Positions 43,289 to 51,837 of a DNA stretch of 64,000 nt are shown here, in pieces (the stretch's first letter is position 1; the number at the start of each line of letters is the position of its first letter). The notes under the pieces are model-generated. The model was not told the origin of the DNA. It saw only the letters and a list, made by a program, of their open reading frames with translations, and did not search any database. The DNA is taken from contig CALRWV020000001.1 in the NCBI GenBank assembly GCA_943371965.1, positions 1 to 64,000 of the forward strand. The letters run 5' to 3'. Origin of the DNA: CALRWV02 sp943371965. GTDB lineage: Bacteria; Bacteroidota; JABWAT01. Both the position numbers and the translations under genes were made by a program.

Positions 43289-44587
43289 ATGGACTCAAAT
43301 CCATCCATTGAAAGTACACTGTCCATTTCAAGATTCATTCAGGGGAAATATTTAAAGGATGTTGAAAATCTTTTTCCAATGACCAGTTTTACTTTGAATG
43401 ATCTTCCGTTTGAAATCTTTCTACAGTTCTGTGAAGACAAAAAAATTGATCTTAAACCACTGGCACCAAAAGGATTTTCACAGGATTTTGAAATTAAAAG
43501 AATTCATTTCCAGTTTCCTTTCGGAGAATTTTCAAAGCTTGATTTATTCAAATTGAAAAGACACGATCCTGACAATTCCTTTTCAGAACTTCATGAAGGA
43601 ATTTATCTGGGACAGTACAAGAAAATGCCGTTTGTCATCTGCAACATGATTATTTATATGCAGCCAAATCCAGGAATTGTCTCACAACTTCTATTTATTC
43701 CGAAAGGGCAGGAATCCAAAAAAGATGAACTGCTGAATGATTTCTCAGACTATTTCATCAGTGAGATTACCAAAACCCGTCCGTTTCAGATTGATAACTT
43801 TATTCCTTACATGTTCAAAAAAGCAAAGTGGTCTGACATGTTCGGTAACGAAGACAAAATAAAGGAATACAAAGCATTTTTTGATTCACGTTTGAATCCG
43901 CCAAAATCACTACTGAAAACTTATGAAGATGCACTTCCGAGTACTGCATTGATCGGACCCACCGGTTGCGGAAAGTCGTTTCTGTTGAATGTGATCATGA
44001 CTGAATATTCGGATTACAAATTTTTCATGTTTCGTCCATCGGATGAAATATCACCGTTTATGGCACTCGATTTTATTGAACGTTCAAAAAAATACCCGAA
44101 ACGTATTTACATTTTTGAAGAGCTCGATTCATTGGCAGAATCCATGGCAGGACTTCAAATTTGGCGTCATGTCATTGAAGAAGGAGTTGAAAAGGGAAGT
44201 GGCGATACCGCGATGGTGATAGCAACTTCTTCCTATCCTGAAATTCTGAAAACTGCCGTTGAATTCCGTCCTGATCTGTTTGGTCAGGTTTTCCGTTTTG
44301 ATTATCCGAACGACACTGTCAGATCCATGTTCATCAAAAAACATCTTGAAACAAAGGATATTACTGATGATGGTTGGAAAAAAATTCTGAATGAAACCGA
44401 TGGATTTTCATTTGCCTGGTTGAAAGATGTTGTCAGGAAAACGGTTTTTGAAACAGCGCTGGATAAAAAAGTTGCTGTTGAAAAAGCTTTGCTTGAAGCC
44501 ATCCGTGAAGTGAAGTCAAGAATGAATGCTGTTAAGGACAAATTTCCTCAAAATGCAATAAACCGGAAATTTGGATTCAGCAAGTAA
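43289..44587 (+). CDS. AAA-type ATPase of unrecognised family
   Basis: A 432-residue protein. Residues 1-205 form an N-terminal domain I do not recognise. Walker A GPTGCGKS is at 223-230; the Walker B position reads IYIFEELD (Glu-Glu in place of Asp-Glu); sensor-1-like MVIATSSYPEIL and an arginine-finger-like FRPDLFGQVFRF follow, then a helical lid. It resembles AAA proteins with a substrate-specific N-domain. AAAAGGAAAA precedes the ATG. Partner unknown; neighbours are a Rieske protein and an outer-membrane barrel. Confidence 0.8.
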   Translation: MDSNPSIESTLSISRFIQGKYLKDVENLFPMTSFTLNDLPFEIFLQFCEDKKIDLKPLAPKGFSQDFEIKRIHFQFPFGEFSKLDLFKLKRHDPDNSFSELHEGIYLGQYKKMPFVICNMIIYMQPNPGIVSQLLFIPKGQESKKDELLNDFSDYFISEITKTRPFQIDNFIPYMFKKAKWSDMFGNEDKIKEYKAFFDSRLNPPKSLLKTYEDALPSTALIGPTGCGKSFLLNVIMTEYSDYKFFMFRPSDEISPFMALDFIERSKKYPKRIYIFEELDSLAESMAGLQIWRHVIEEGVEKGSGDTAMVIATSSYPEILKTAVEFRPDLFGQVFRFDYPNDTVRSMFIKKHLETKDITDDGWKKILNETDGFSFAWLKDVVRKTVFETALDKKVAVEKALLEAIREVKSRMNAVKDKFPQNAINRKFGFSK

Positions 44588-44646
44588 CCGGTTTCCATAT
44601 GGAAAAATTTTGGGCAAGTGGAATCAACAAAGACAGAAACAAGAAA

Positions 44647-46215
44647 ATGAAGCAAAAAATAATCTCACGCATCACGGTTCACGTATCACGTTTTACCGCA
44701 TTATCACTTCTAACTACTTTTTCCGCATTCTCACAGAATCAGTTTCCGCTTCAAACCAATACGCAATTTCTTGAATGGTATAAAACCCATCCATCAGATT
44801 CCATTTCATCTTTAATCACAAAACCTGATTTTTCCTTTTCAGATTCCAAACATTTATTTGATAATATGGATTCAACTTCTTTTGAACTGAGAAACGAAAA
44901 AGGGTTTCAGGATTATTCCGGATTATTTATTCCGAACGAAACAGATCATGTGTTCAGGCTGGGATCAAAAACAAAAATTCTGTATGGAATTCCAACAGAT
45001 CATTATTCTGTTGTCTCACATCAGTCATCAAATTTCAATCTTCAGATTTATCCCGTATTCGGTTATGAAGTTTCCAGTTTGAAAAAAAATGATACCACCC
45101 TGTTTGGATTCCAGAAACACAATTATCAGGGTTTTTCTGCAACCGGTAACTATGACGGAAATAAATCCTTTTTCGTACTTGTTAGGGATAATCAGGGAAA
45201 ACTGAATTATGATCCGCCGACCAACAGAACCACCATTCCCGGTGTTGGATATATCAAAGCCGATAAACCGTATTCGGTAGATTTCAGTGAAATATCAGCA
45301 GAACTGACAGTTCCTTTTGGTGGAGGAAATCTGTCAATCGGGAAAAGCAATCCGAACTGGTCGGTGAATGATGAAAGTACGGTGCTTTCGAAAAATGTGG
45401 TTTCGTTTCCCAACGTCAGGTGGATGATTCATTTTGATGATCAGGTTTATTACGAAATGATTTGGGCGGAATTTGTCAATTACACTCCACATGATGGCGA
45501 TGGTTTGCTTGATAAAAAAAGTATGGCAGCCCATCGTCTTGTGTACCGTCCGACAGAAAAACTGCGGTTTTCCTTTTTCGAAAGTGTGCTGTATTCCGGC
45601 AGAAAATTTGAACCCATTTACCACATTCCCTTTATGTTTCTGAAAGCAGCTGAACATTACAACAATTCTCCCGATAACGCCAACATCGGAATTTCAGCGG
45701 AATGGTTTCCAACGAATCAGTTGTACATCGGCTATCAGTTTCTGATTGATGATATTTCAACCAACATCGCGTTTTCAGATTCCACCAACAACAAGCTGGC
45801 AAGTCTGTTGGGAATTTCCTACAACGGACAGATTTCAGGAAAACTGTTTTCAGTAAAACTGACTGCCGCTTACGTAACAAAACCCACTTACTATCATCAT
45901 GAACTTGCAACCCAATATTTTCACTATGGAGATGCATTGGGTTTAAATGTTTACCGTGACAGACTGAATCTGAAATTTGAAACCGAATACAATATTTATG
46001 GATGGATTTCAGTTGGAGGAAGTTTGGGAAACTGGAAACTTGTACCGGCATATTACTCTGACGGAAAAGATTATTTCCAGAATGCTACTTCTGATTTGAA
46101 TAAAGGATTTTCGCTGAAAATCAATCCGATTCTTCCATTAGTTTTGGAGTATAAAATTTTATCAGTTGGGAAAAACAGTGCGCAATATTTCAGTTTGAAA
46201 TATGGAATTTTATGA
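44647..46215 (+). CDS. Predicted outer-membrane beta-barrel protein
   Basis: A 522-residue exported protein. Residues 1-29 form a signal peptide (hydrophobic LSLLTTFSAFS, then QNQF). The rest is alternating-strand sequence with aromatic girdles (FESVLYSGRKFEPIYHIPFMF, WFPTNQLYIGYQFLI) and ends in FSLKYGIL, all typical of barrels; the pattern resembles Wzi-like capsule assembly proteins. I place the start at 44647, since the ATG at 44599 adds a charged, non-signal segment. The signal-peptide codons lie inside a 7-base-period repeat (44662-44718). Confidence 0.72.
   Translation: MKQKIISRITVHVSRFTALSLLTTFSAFSQNQFPLQTNTQFLEWYKTHPSDSISSLITKPDFSFSDSKHLFDNMDSTSFELRNEKGFQDYSGLFIPNETDHVFRLGSKTKILYGIPTDHYSVVSHQSSNFNLQIYPVFGYEVSSLKKNDTTLFGFQKHNYQGFSATGNYDGNKSFFVLVRDNQGKLNYDPPTNRTTIPGVGYIKADKPYSVDFSEISAELTVPFGGGNLSIGKSNPNWSVNDESTVLSKNVVSFPNVRWMIHFDDQVYYEMIWAEFVNYTPHDGDGLLDKKSMAAHRLVYRPTEKLRFSFFESVLYSGRKFEPIYHIPFMFLKAAEHYNNSPDNANIGISAEWFPTNQLYIGYQFLIDDISTNIAFSDSTNNKLASLLGISYNGQISGKLFSVKLTAAYVTKPTYYHHELATQYFHYGDALGLNVYRDRLNLKFETEYNIYGWISVGGSLGNWKLVPAYYSDGKDYFQNATSDLNKGFSLKINPILPLVLEYKILSVGKNSAQYFSLKYGIL
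44662..44718. repeat. 7-base-period tract inside signal-peptide codons
   Basis: CTCACGC, ATCACGG, TTCACGT, ATCACGT, TTTACCG, CATTATC and ACTTCTA run in register through codons 6-24 of the barrel gene. On the minus strand they read ACGTGAT and GCGTGAG, the words of the intergenic tract at 36425-36478. Confidence 0.65.
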
Positions 46216-46324
46216 TTTGTGAAACGATTGACTTTTAAGAGCAATATCTTTTAAATTTAGAATATATTCTGATCTCGAAACCAATGAAGATTTAGTTGAT
46301 TGTTGGGGGTATTAAAAATAATTT

Positions 46325-47443
46325 ATGATGAAACGAATAAAAATGATAAATATGAAATTGGTATTACAGACTATTTTGGTTGGAATGTTATTGTCATTTT
46401 CTTCCTGCAAAAAAGCAAACCCGGTTGAACCCTGTACCGATTGTTCAGAAAAACCCGACACCACAAGCCACAACTTTATCTGGAAAACCGAAACCCTTGG
46501 TGATGCCGGAAGTGTAGCGTTTGATGTTGCAATAGTAAATGATACCAACATCTGGGTGGTAGGAGAGTTTTATAAAAGAAAAGCCAGAACAGATGGTGGC
46601 GACAGTATTTTCAATGCAGCTAACTGGAATGGGAAAAGCTGGAAATTGATATTAATTCCAATAAAAACTTTCAGTGGAAATCTTAGTCCAGCAGCCTTGC
46701 GAACGGTATGTTTAATAAAAAATGAAATATGGGTAACTGGTGATGCGGGAGGATATGCTGTATTAAAAGATAATTTATGGAATACAAATTTTAATAATAT
46801 TGGTTCAGCAACAACAATTAGGATATGGGGACACTCACCTGATAATATATATTTTATAGGCAGCAATGGGAATATCACACATTACAATGGAACCACCTTT
46901 ACCAAAATGGAAACCGGAACTGATGTTTCTTTGACTGACATTTATGGCACACCAGATGGTAAGGAAGTTTGGGTTTGTGGTGAAGATGAAAATAAAGGGA
47001 ATTCAGTTCTTTTGCGGAAAAACAGTGTCAACTCCTGGGAAAAACTGTATGAGAAAACAGCAAATGATCCGGAAGCAAAATATGATTCCTTTCTGTCAAC
47101 ATTGTGGACAGCCGGAAACGGTGAATTTTGGGTAGCTGGATTTGCCAAAGGCATCATCAGGCACTCTTATTCAAATACATTGGATGAGAAGGTTGAGAAT
47201 TTCGGCAGAAAGAACTATCCGTATCGGATGCGTGGAAGCGGTACAAACAATGTTTTTATGGTTGGAGATGGTGCCATGATCTGGCATTACAATGGCAGTA
47301 CATGGAAATATTACAACGAGATATTCAGCGGAAATGATCGGCTTTATTCTGTTGCGGTAAGCAAAAATAAGATGGTGGCTGTTGGTAGAAGGTATTCGGA
47401 TATTCTGGGAAATGCGCTGATTATGACTTCTACAAAGAAATAA
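46325..47443 (+). CDS. Propeller-like lipoprotein
   Basis: A 372-residue lipoprotein with signal and lipobox LSFSSC (Cys about 28), then a Cys/Pro/Glu linker. Repeated blades with IWVVGEFY, IWVTGDAGG, IYFIGSNGNITHYNG, VWVCGEDE, FWVAGFAKG and VFMVGDGAMIWHYNG mark a beta-propeller of the kind often found in Ignavibacteria-like genomes. Function unknown, probably a surface or periplasmic binding scaffold. Several start codons are possible in the first ten residues. Confidence 0.8.
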   Translation: MMKRIKMINMKLVLQTILVGMLLSFSSCKKANPVEPCTDCSEKPDTTSHNFIWKTETLGDAGSVAFDVAIVNDTNIWVVGEFYKRKARTDGGDSIFNAANWNGKSWKLILIPIKTFSGNLSPAALRTVCLIKNEIWVTGDAGGYAVLKDNLWNTNFNNIGSATTIRIWGHSPDNIYFIGSNGNITHYNGTTFTKMETGTDVSLTDIYGTPDGKEVWVCGEDENKGNSVLLRKNSVNSWEKLYEKTANDPEAKYDSFLSTLWTAGNGEFWVAGFAKGIIRHSYSNTLDEKVENFGRKNYPYRMRGSGTNNVFMVGDGAMIWHYNGSTWKYYNEIFSGNDRLYSVAVSKNKMVAVGRRYSDILGNALIMTSTKK

Positions 47444-47739
47444 TAAAATCCTGCCGTGCACCAGGCGTGGCAGGTTCATCCCGAAAAGGCGGAAATGCTT
47501 TGTGTTTTGGACTCGACGCCTTTCAACAAAACCATTCTTAGAGAGAAAAATTTATCTCAGTAAAAATAAAAGGGTGACTTTTCTTTCCTTTCATCACATT
47601 CATCAAAAACTAACACTTGTTTTTCTGCAAACCTTGACTTTAAAAACGGTCAAACCTATTTTCGAACCTCAATATTTGTAGTGCACATCGCAAATCTGCC
47701 GCAAATTCAATTTTTCACCAACGAAAGTGATTAAATATT
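47444..47739. other. 296-base gap upstream of accB
   Basis: A hairpin CCTGCC-loop-GGCAGG (47450-47474) follows the lipoprotein stop and includes TGCACCAGGC, a word repeated near 50119. It also contains the accB promoter-like site. No gene seen. Confidence 0.55.
47634..47664 (+). promoter_or_regulatory. Bacteroidota-type promoter for accB-accC
   Basis: TTG (47634-47636), exactly 20 bases, TATTTTCG (47657-47664), about 75 bases before the accB ATG. Spacing and boxes equal those at 40405 and 54162. Confidence 0.6.
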
Positions 47740-48228
47740 ATGGACTTAAAAGATATTCGCTTGTTAATCAAAATGGTGGATGAGAGTGGTGTCGATGAAG
47801 TAAGATTGGCACAGGGCGATTTCCGCATCAGTATAAAGAAGAATGCACCTGTCATGGTTTCAGCCCCCCAACAATCTTCACCCATGTACACGCTTCCCCC
47901 TCAGCAACAACAAGTTCCTTCTTTTGCTCCACCCGCTCAGTCGGCACCTCAGGAATCTGCTCCAAAAGCAGAAGCCAAACCAGCAGCAAACCTTCATGAA
48001 GTAAAATCACCCATCGTAGGTACTTATTATTCATCACCTGCTCCAGATGCAGATGCGTATGTTAAAGTTGGCGATACCGTAAAACAGGGCGATGTTCTTT
48101 GTATTGTTGAAGCCATGAAACTGATGAACGAAATCGAAGCTGATGTTTCCGGTAAAGTCGTCAAAATATTGGTGGAAACCGGAAAACCGGTTGAATACAA
48201 CCAACCATTGTTCCTCATCGAAAAATAA
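47740..48228 (+). CDS. accB: Biotin carboxyl carrier protein of acetyl-CoA carboxylase
   Basis: Carries biotin for fatty-acid synthesis. At 162 residues it has an N-terminal dimerisation segment, a Pro/Gln/Ala-rich linker (about 50-85), and the biotinyl domain with VEAMKLMNEIEADVSG, whose Lys (about 128) is biotinylated. accC follows 24 bases downstream; accA and accD are not in the window. A promoter-like site sits 75 bases upstream. Confidence 0.96.
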   Translation: MDLKDIRLLIKMVDESGVDEVRLAQGDFRISIKKNAPVMVSAPQQSSPMYTLPPQQQQVPSFAPPAQSAPQESAPKAEAKPAANLHEVKSPIVGTYYSSPAPDADAYVKVGDTVKQGDVLCIVEAMKLMNEIEADVSGKVVKILVETGKPVEYNQPLFLIEK

Positions 48229-48252
48229 TCACTTTGAATCGGGGATTTCATT

Positions 48253-49587
48253 TTGTTTAGTAAAGTTTTAATCGCCAACCGTGGCGAAATTGCATTAAGA
48301 ATTATCAGAACCTGCAGGGAAATGGGAATCAAAACTGTAGCAGTTTATTCCACAGCCGATGCGGAAAGCCTTCACGTCAAATTTGCAGATGAAGCCGTTT
48401 GTATCGGTCCTCCGGCAGGAAAAGAATCTTACCTGAATATTTCCAGAATCATTTCGGCAGCAGAAATTACCGGTGCTGATGCTATTCATCCCGGTTACGG
48501 ATTTTTGTCTGAAAAAGCAGATTTTTCTGAAATCTGCGGATCTCACGGAATCAAATTTATCGGACCTTCACCTTATTCCATCAATTCGATGGGTGATAAA
48601 GCCGTTGCAAAAGATACCATGAAAAAAGCAGGTGTTCCTGTTGTTCCAGGTTCTGATGGAATAATTGATAAAGTTGAAGATGCCAAAGCATTGGCTGATT
48701 CAATCGGATATCCGGTCATGGTAAAAGCTACCGCAGGTGGTGGTGGTCGCGGTATGAGAATGGTGACTGATCCTGCCGATTTTGTGAAATTATTCCAAAG
48801 TGCAAGAATGGAAGCCGAATCTGCGTTTGGAAACGGTGCTCTGTATGTAGAGAAATTTGTAGAAGAACCCCGTCACGTTGAAATCCAGTTATTGGGTGAT
48901 CAGCACGGAAATGTGATTCATCTGGGCGAACGTGACTGTTCCGTTCAGCGCAGAAATCAGAAACTGGTTGAAGAATCACCTTCACCCGCAGTTACTCCTG
49001 AAATCCGCAAGGCGATGGGTGATGCTGCAATTAAAGGTGCTAAAGCCGTTAATTATGAAGGTGCTGGAACCATTGAATTTTTGCTTGATAAACACGGCAA
49101 GTTTTATTTCATGGAAATGAATACCCGTATTCAGGTTGAACATCCGGTAACTGAAGAAGTAAGCAACACAGATTTGATTAAAGAACAGTTGTTGGCGGCA
49201 ATTGGCCAGAAACTGAAACACAAAAGTATTGTCCCTGAAGGACATGCAATTGAATGCCGTATCAATGCTGAGGATCCTGATTATGATTTTAGACCTTCCG
49301 CAGGGTTGATAACTACTTTCCATCAACCTGGTGGAAGAGGAGTACGTGTTGATACCCACGCTTATTCAGGTTATGTTATTCCTCCATATTATGATTCCAT
49401 GATTGCAAAATTGATTGTTCATGCACCAAACCGTCTGGAAGCAATCGCAAAAATGGAACGTGCTTTGGATGAATTTGTTATAGAAGGTGTGAAAACAACC
49501 ATTCCTTTCCAGAAGAGAGTCATGCAGTCAGAACTGTTCAAGAGCGGAAAGTTCGACACTAAATTTATCGAAAAATTCGAAAAATAA
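48253..49587 (+). CDS. accC: Biotin carboxylase subunit of acetyl-CoA carboxylase
   Basis: ATP-dependent carboxylation of biotin on AccB. At 444 residues it has MFSKVLIANRGEIALRIIR, the ATP-grasp lid GGGGRGMRMV (about 159-168), YVEKFVEEPRHVEIQ and the catalytic-site RIQVEHPVTEEV. The start codon is TTG at 48253; GGGG lies about 8 bases before it and homology begins at that residue, so the TTG is well supported. Adjacent to accB. Confidence 0.96.
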   Translation: MFSKVLIANRGEIALRIIRTCREMGIKTVAVYSTADAESLHVKFADEAVCIGPPAGKESYLNISRIISAAEITGADAIHPGYGFLSEKADFSEICGSHGIKFIGPSPYSINSMGDKAVAKDTMKKAGVPVVPGSDGIIDKVEDAKALADSIGYPVMVKATAGGGGRGMRMVTDPADFVKLFQSARMEAESAFGNGALYVEKFVEEPRHVEIQLLGDQHGNVIHLGERDCSVQRRNQKLVEESPSPAVTPEIRKAMGDAAIKGAKAVNYEGAGTIEFLLDKHGKFYFMEMNTRIQVEHPVTEEVSNTDLIKEQLLAAIGQKLKHKSIVPEGHAIECRINAEDPDYDFRPSAGLITTFHQPGGRGVRVDTHAYSGYVIPPYYDSMIAKLIVHAPNRLEAIAKMERALDEFVIEGVKTTIPFQKRVMQSELFKSGKFDTKFIEKFEK

Positions 49588-49651
49588 ATTCGGGGCAGAT
49601 AAAACTTTTCGTCATTACCTGCATTTCAAACCAAAAACCATCGGAGAAATT

Positions 49652-50029
49652 ATGAGTTACCCAAATGAATTGAAATACACCAAAGACCACGAGTGGATTA
49701 AAATTGAAGGAAATTCAGGAACCATTGGAATTACCCATTTTGCCCAGCAGGAATTGGGGGACATTATCTATGTTGACCTGAAAAAAGTTGGAACCGTTGT
49801 AAAGCAGCACGAAATTTTCGGAACTGTTGAAGCCGTTAAAACTGTTTCAGATTTATTTTCACCCGTTTCCGGTAAAATTACAGCAATCAATGATTTGCTG
49901 ACATCAGATGCCGGAGTTGTGAATACAAAACCATACACCGATGGCTGGATGGTAAAAATTGAACTCAGCAATACTGCCGAAATTGCTGAATTATTAACCT
50001 CAGATGGTTATAAGGCTATAATCGGATAA
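49652..50029 (+). CDS. gcvH: Glycine cleavage system H protein
   Basis: A lipoyl carrier of the glycine cleavage complex. 125 residues; the lipoylated Lys lies in GTVEAVKTVSDLFSPVSG (about residue 64), and the early KYTKDHEWIK is typical. gcvT and gcvP are not nearby. It may share the accBC transcript (64-base gap). A strong terminator follows. Confidence 0.97.
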   Translation: MSYPNELKYTKDHEWIKIEGNSGTIGITHFAQQELGDIIYVDLKKVGTVVKQHEIFGTVEAVKTVSDLFSPVSGKITAINDLLTSDAGVVNTKPYTDGWMVKIELSNTAEIAELLTSDGYKAIIG

Positions 50030-50055
50030 TATCCGTTTATTTGGAGGAAAAAACC

Positions 50056-50092
50056 AAAAAAAGGATCTTCGGCAACGTTGATCCTTTTTTTG
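50056..50092 (+). terminator. Terminator after gcvH
   Basis: AAAAAAAGGATC, 12-base loop, GATCCTTTTTTT. Perfect stem with T tract. Confidence 0.92.
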
Positions 50093-50109
50093 TTTATAAG
50101 GGAATTTGA

Positions 50110-50212
50110 AAGTTGAGATGCACCAGGCATTAGGCAATAGGAAGAATATACTGTTTTTTCAACGATGGTATTCCTGCAACCTGAAGCCTAAAACCTGACA
50201 CCCTGCATTTCT
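50110..50212. repeat. Degenerate 7-base-period tract before guaA
   Basis: Words CCAGGCA, TTAGGCA and ATAGGAA, then GCAACCT, GAAGCCT, AAAACCT and GACACCC, in register. On the minus strand the second group reads AGGTTTT and AGGCTTC. Confidence 0.6.
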
Positions 50213-50239
50213 TAGTGGATAAAATTCATAAAAATACTT

Positions 50240-50254
50240 TTTAGTTAAACTAAA
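50240..50254. promoter_or_regulatory. 7-1-7 perfect inverted repeat upstream of guaA
   Basis: TTTAGTT-A-AACTAAA, 36 bases before the guaA ATG. It is positioned as an operator or as part of the promoter. No experimental or family evidence links it to a purine regulator. Confidence 0.4.
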
Positions 50255-50290
50255 TTTTCCCATTTTCGCAGAACTTAAAAATCGGATGCC

Positions 50291-51835
50291 ATGACACACT
50301 CTAACACAATTTTGATTTTGGATTTCGGAAGCCAGTTTACCCAGCTTATTGCACGTCGTATTCGCGAAGAAAAAGTGTATTGCGAAATTCATCCGTTCAA
50401 CAAAGCTCTTGAAGCCATTGAAAAACTGAATCCGAAAGGAATTGTACTTTCGGGTGGCCCCATGAGCGTGTATGAAGAAGGCTCACCGCATCCCGATAAA
50501 AGCATTTTTTCGATGAATATTCCTGTTTTGGGAATTTGTTACGGTATGCAATTGATGGCTTATAATTTGGGCGGACAGGTAGATCCTGCGGCAAGAAGGG
50601 AATTTGGAAAAGCGGTTATTAAAATTGATGATTTGTCTTCGCCCCTGACAAAAAATCTGAACCCAACTTCGACTGTTTGGATGAGTCACGGCGATCACCT
50701 TACTCAGATTCCTCCTGGATTCAAATCTCTTGCTTCAACCGACAATGCTCCTTTTGTGATCATGAGCGATGAATCCAGAAATTTGTTTGCTCTTCAATTT
50801 CACCCCGAAGTTGTTCATACAACTCAGGGAAAACAGGTTTTTCATAATTTTCTCTTTAATATCTGCAACTGTTTGCCGAATTGGACTTCAGATTCATTTA
50901 TCCAAACCAAAATTGCAGAAATCAAATCTCAGGTAGGGAAAGACAATGTAATTTTGGGTTTGTCTGGCGGAGTTGATTCATCCGTTGCAGCAGTTTTAAT
51001 CCATCAGGCAATTGGCGATCAGTTGAACTGCATATTTGTTGATCACGGTTTGCTGCGGAAAAATGAAGCCGAAGAAGTCGAAAAGGTTTTCCGTGATCAG
51101 TTTCATATCAAACTGAAAAAAATTGATGCAAGTGAACTGTTTTTACGCGAACTTAAAGGTGTTTCCGATCCTGAAACGAAACGGAAAATCATCGGCCGCT
51201 TGTTTGTAGAGGTTTTTGAAGCTGAAGCAAAAAAAGTTGAAAATGCAAAATGGTTGGGTCAGGGGACTTTATATCCTGATGTAATCGAATCTGTCAGTTT
51301 CAAAGGTCCTTCGGTCACCATCAAATCACATCACAATGTGGGTGGATTGCCGGAAAAGATGAATATGAAGCTTCTTGAGCCTTTCCGTGAATTGTTTAAA
51401 GATGAAGTCCGTTCAATTGGAAGGGAACTCAAAATTCCGGATTTGATTATCGATCGTCACCCTTTCCCGGGTCCCGGTTTGGCAATCAGAATCATCGGTG
51501 ATATCACACCTGAAAAACTGGCTGTATTGAAAGAAGTGGATCACGTTTTCATTTCAGAACTGAAAGCGAAAAATTTCTATAAAGATGTTTGGCAGGCATT
51601 TGCAGTGCTAACACCGGTTCAATCGGTTGGTGTTATGGGAGATGCCAGAACCTACGAAAATATGGTAGCTCTACGGGCTGTTACTTCAGTTGATGGAATG
51701 ACGGCTGAATGGGCGAAACTGGATTACGATTTTTTGGCTCATGTTTCCAACAGAATCAGCAATGAAATCCGCGGTGTGAACCGTGTGGTTTATGATATCA
51801 GTTCAAAACCACCGGCAACCATTGAGTGGGAGTAA
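50291..51835 (+). CDS. guaA: GMP synthase (glutamine-hydrolysing)
   Basis: Converts XMP to GMP with glutamine and ATP. At 514 residues it has an N-terminal class I amidotransferase domain (nucleophile Cys in GICYGMQLM, about 80; His/Glu in LQFHPEVVH) and an ATP pyrophosphatase domain with P-loop GLSGGVDSSVAA near 222-233, then HPFPGPGLAIRIIG and a C-terminal SSKPPATIEWE. Full-length and intact. It is followed 2 bases later by the LppC-like gene. Confidence 0.98.
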   Translation: MTHSNTILILDFGSQFTQLIARRIREEKVYCEIHPFNKALEAIEKLNPKGIVLSGGPMSVYEEGSPHPDKSIFSMNIPVLGICYGMQLMAYNLGGQVDPAARREFGKAVIKIDDLSSPLTKNLNPTSTVWMSHGDHLTQIPPGFKSLASTDNAPFVIMSDESRNLFALQFHPEVVHTTQGKQVFHNFLFNICNCLPNWTSDSFIQTKIAEIKSQVGKDNVILGLSGGVDSSVAAVLIHQAIGDQLNCIFVDHGLLRKNEAEEVEKVFRDQFHIKLKKIDASELFLRELKGVSDPETKRKIIGRLFVEVFEAEAKKVENAKWLGQGTLYPDVIESVSFKGPSVTIKSHHNVGGLPEKMNMKLLEPFRELFKDEVRSIGRELKIPDLIIDRHPFPGPGLAIRIIGDITPEKLAVLKEVDHVFISELKAKNFYKDVWQAFAVLTPVQSVGVMGDARTYENMVALRAVTSVDGMTAEWAKLDYDFLAHVSNRISNEIRGVNRVVYDISSKPPATIEWE

Positions 51836-51837
51836 AA

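Noticed and set aside
47450..47474. Hairpin after the propeller lipoprotein as a terminator
   Set aside because: Stem of 6 bp with a long loop and no T tract; described only as part of the gap.
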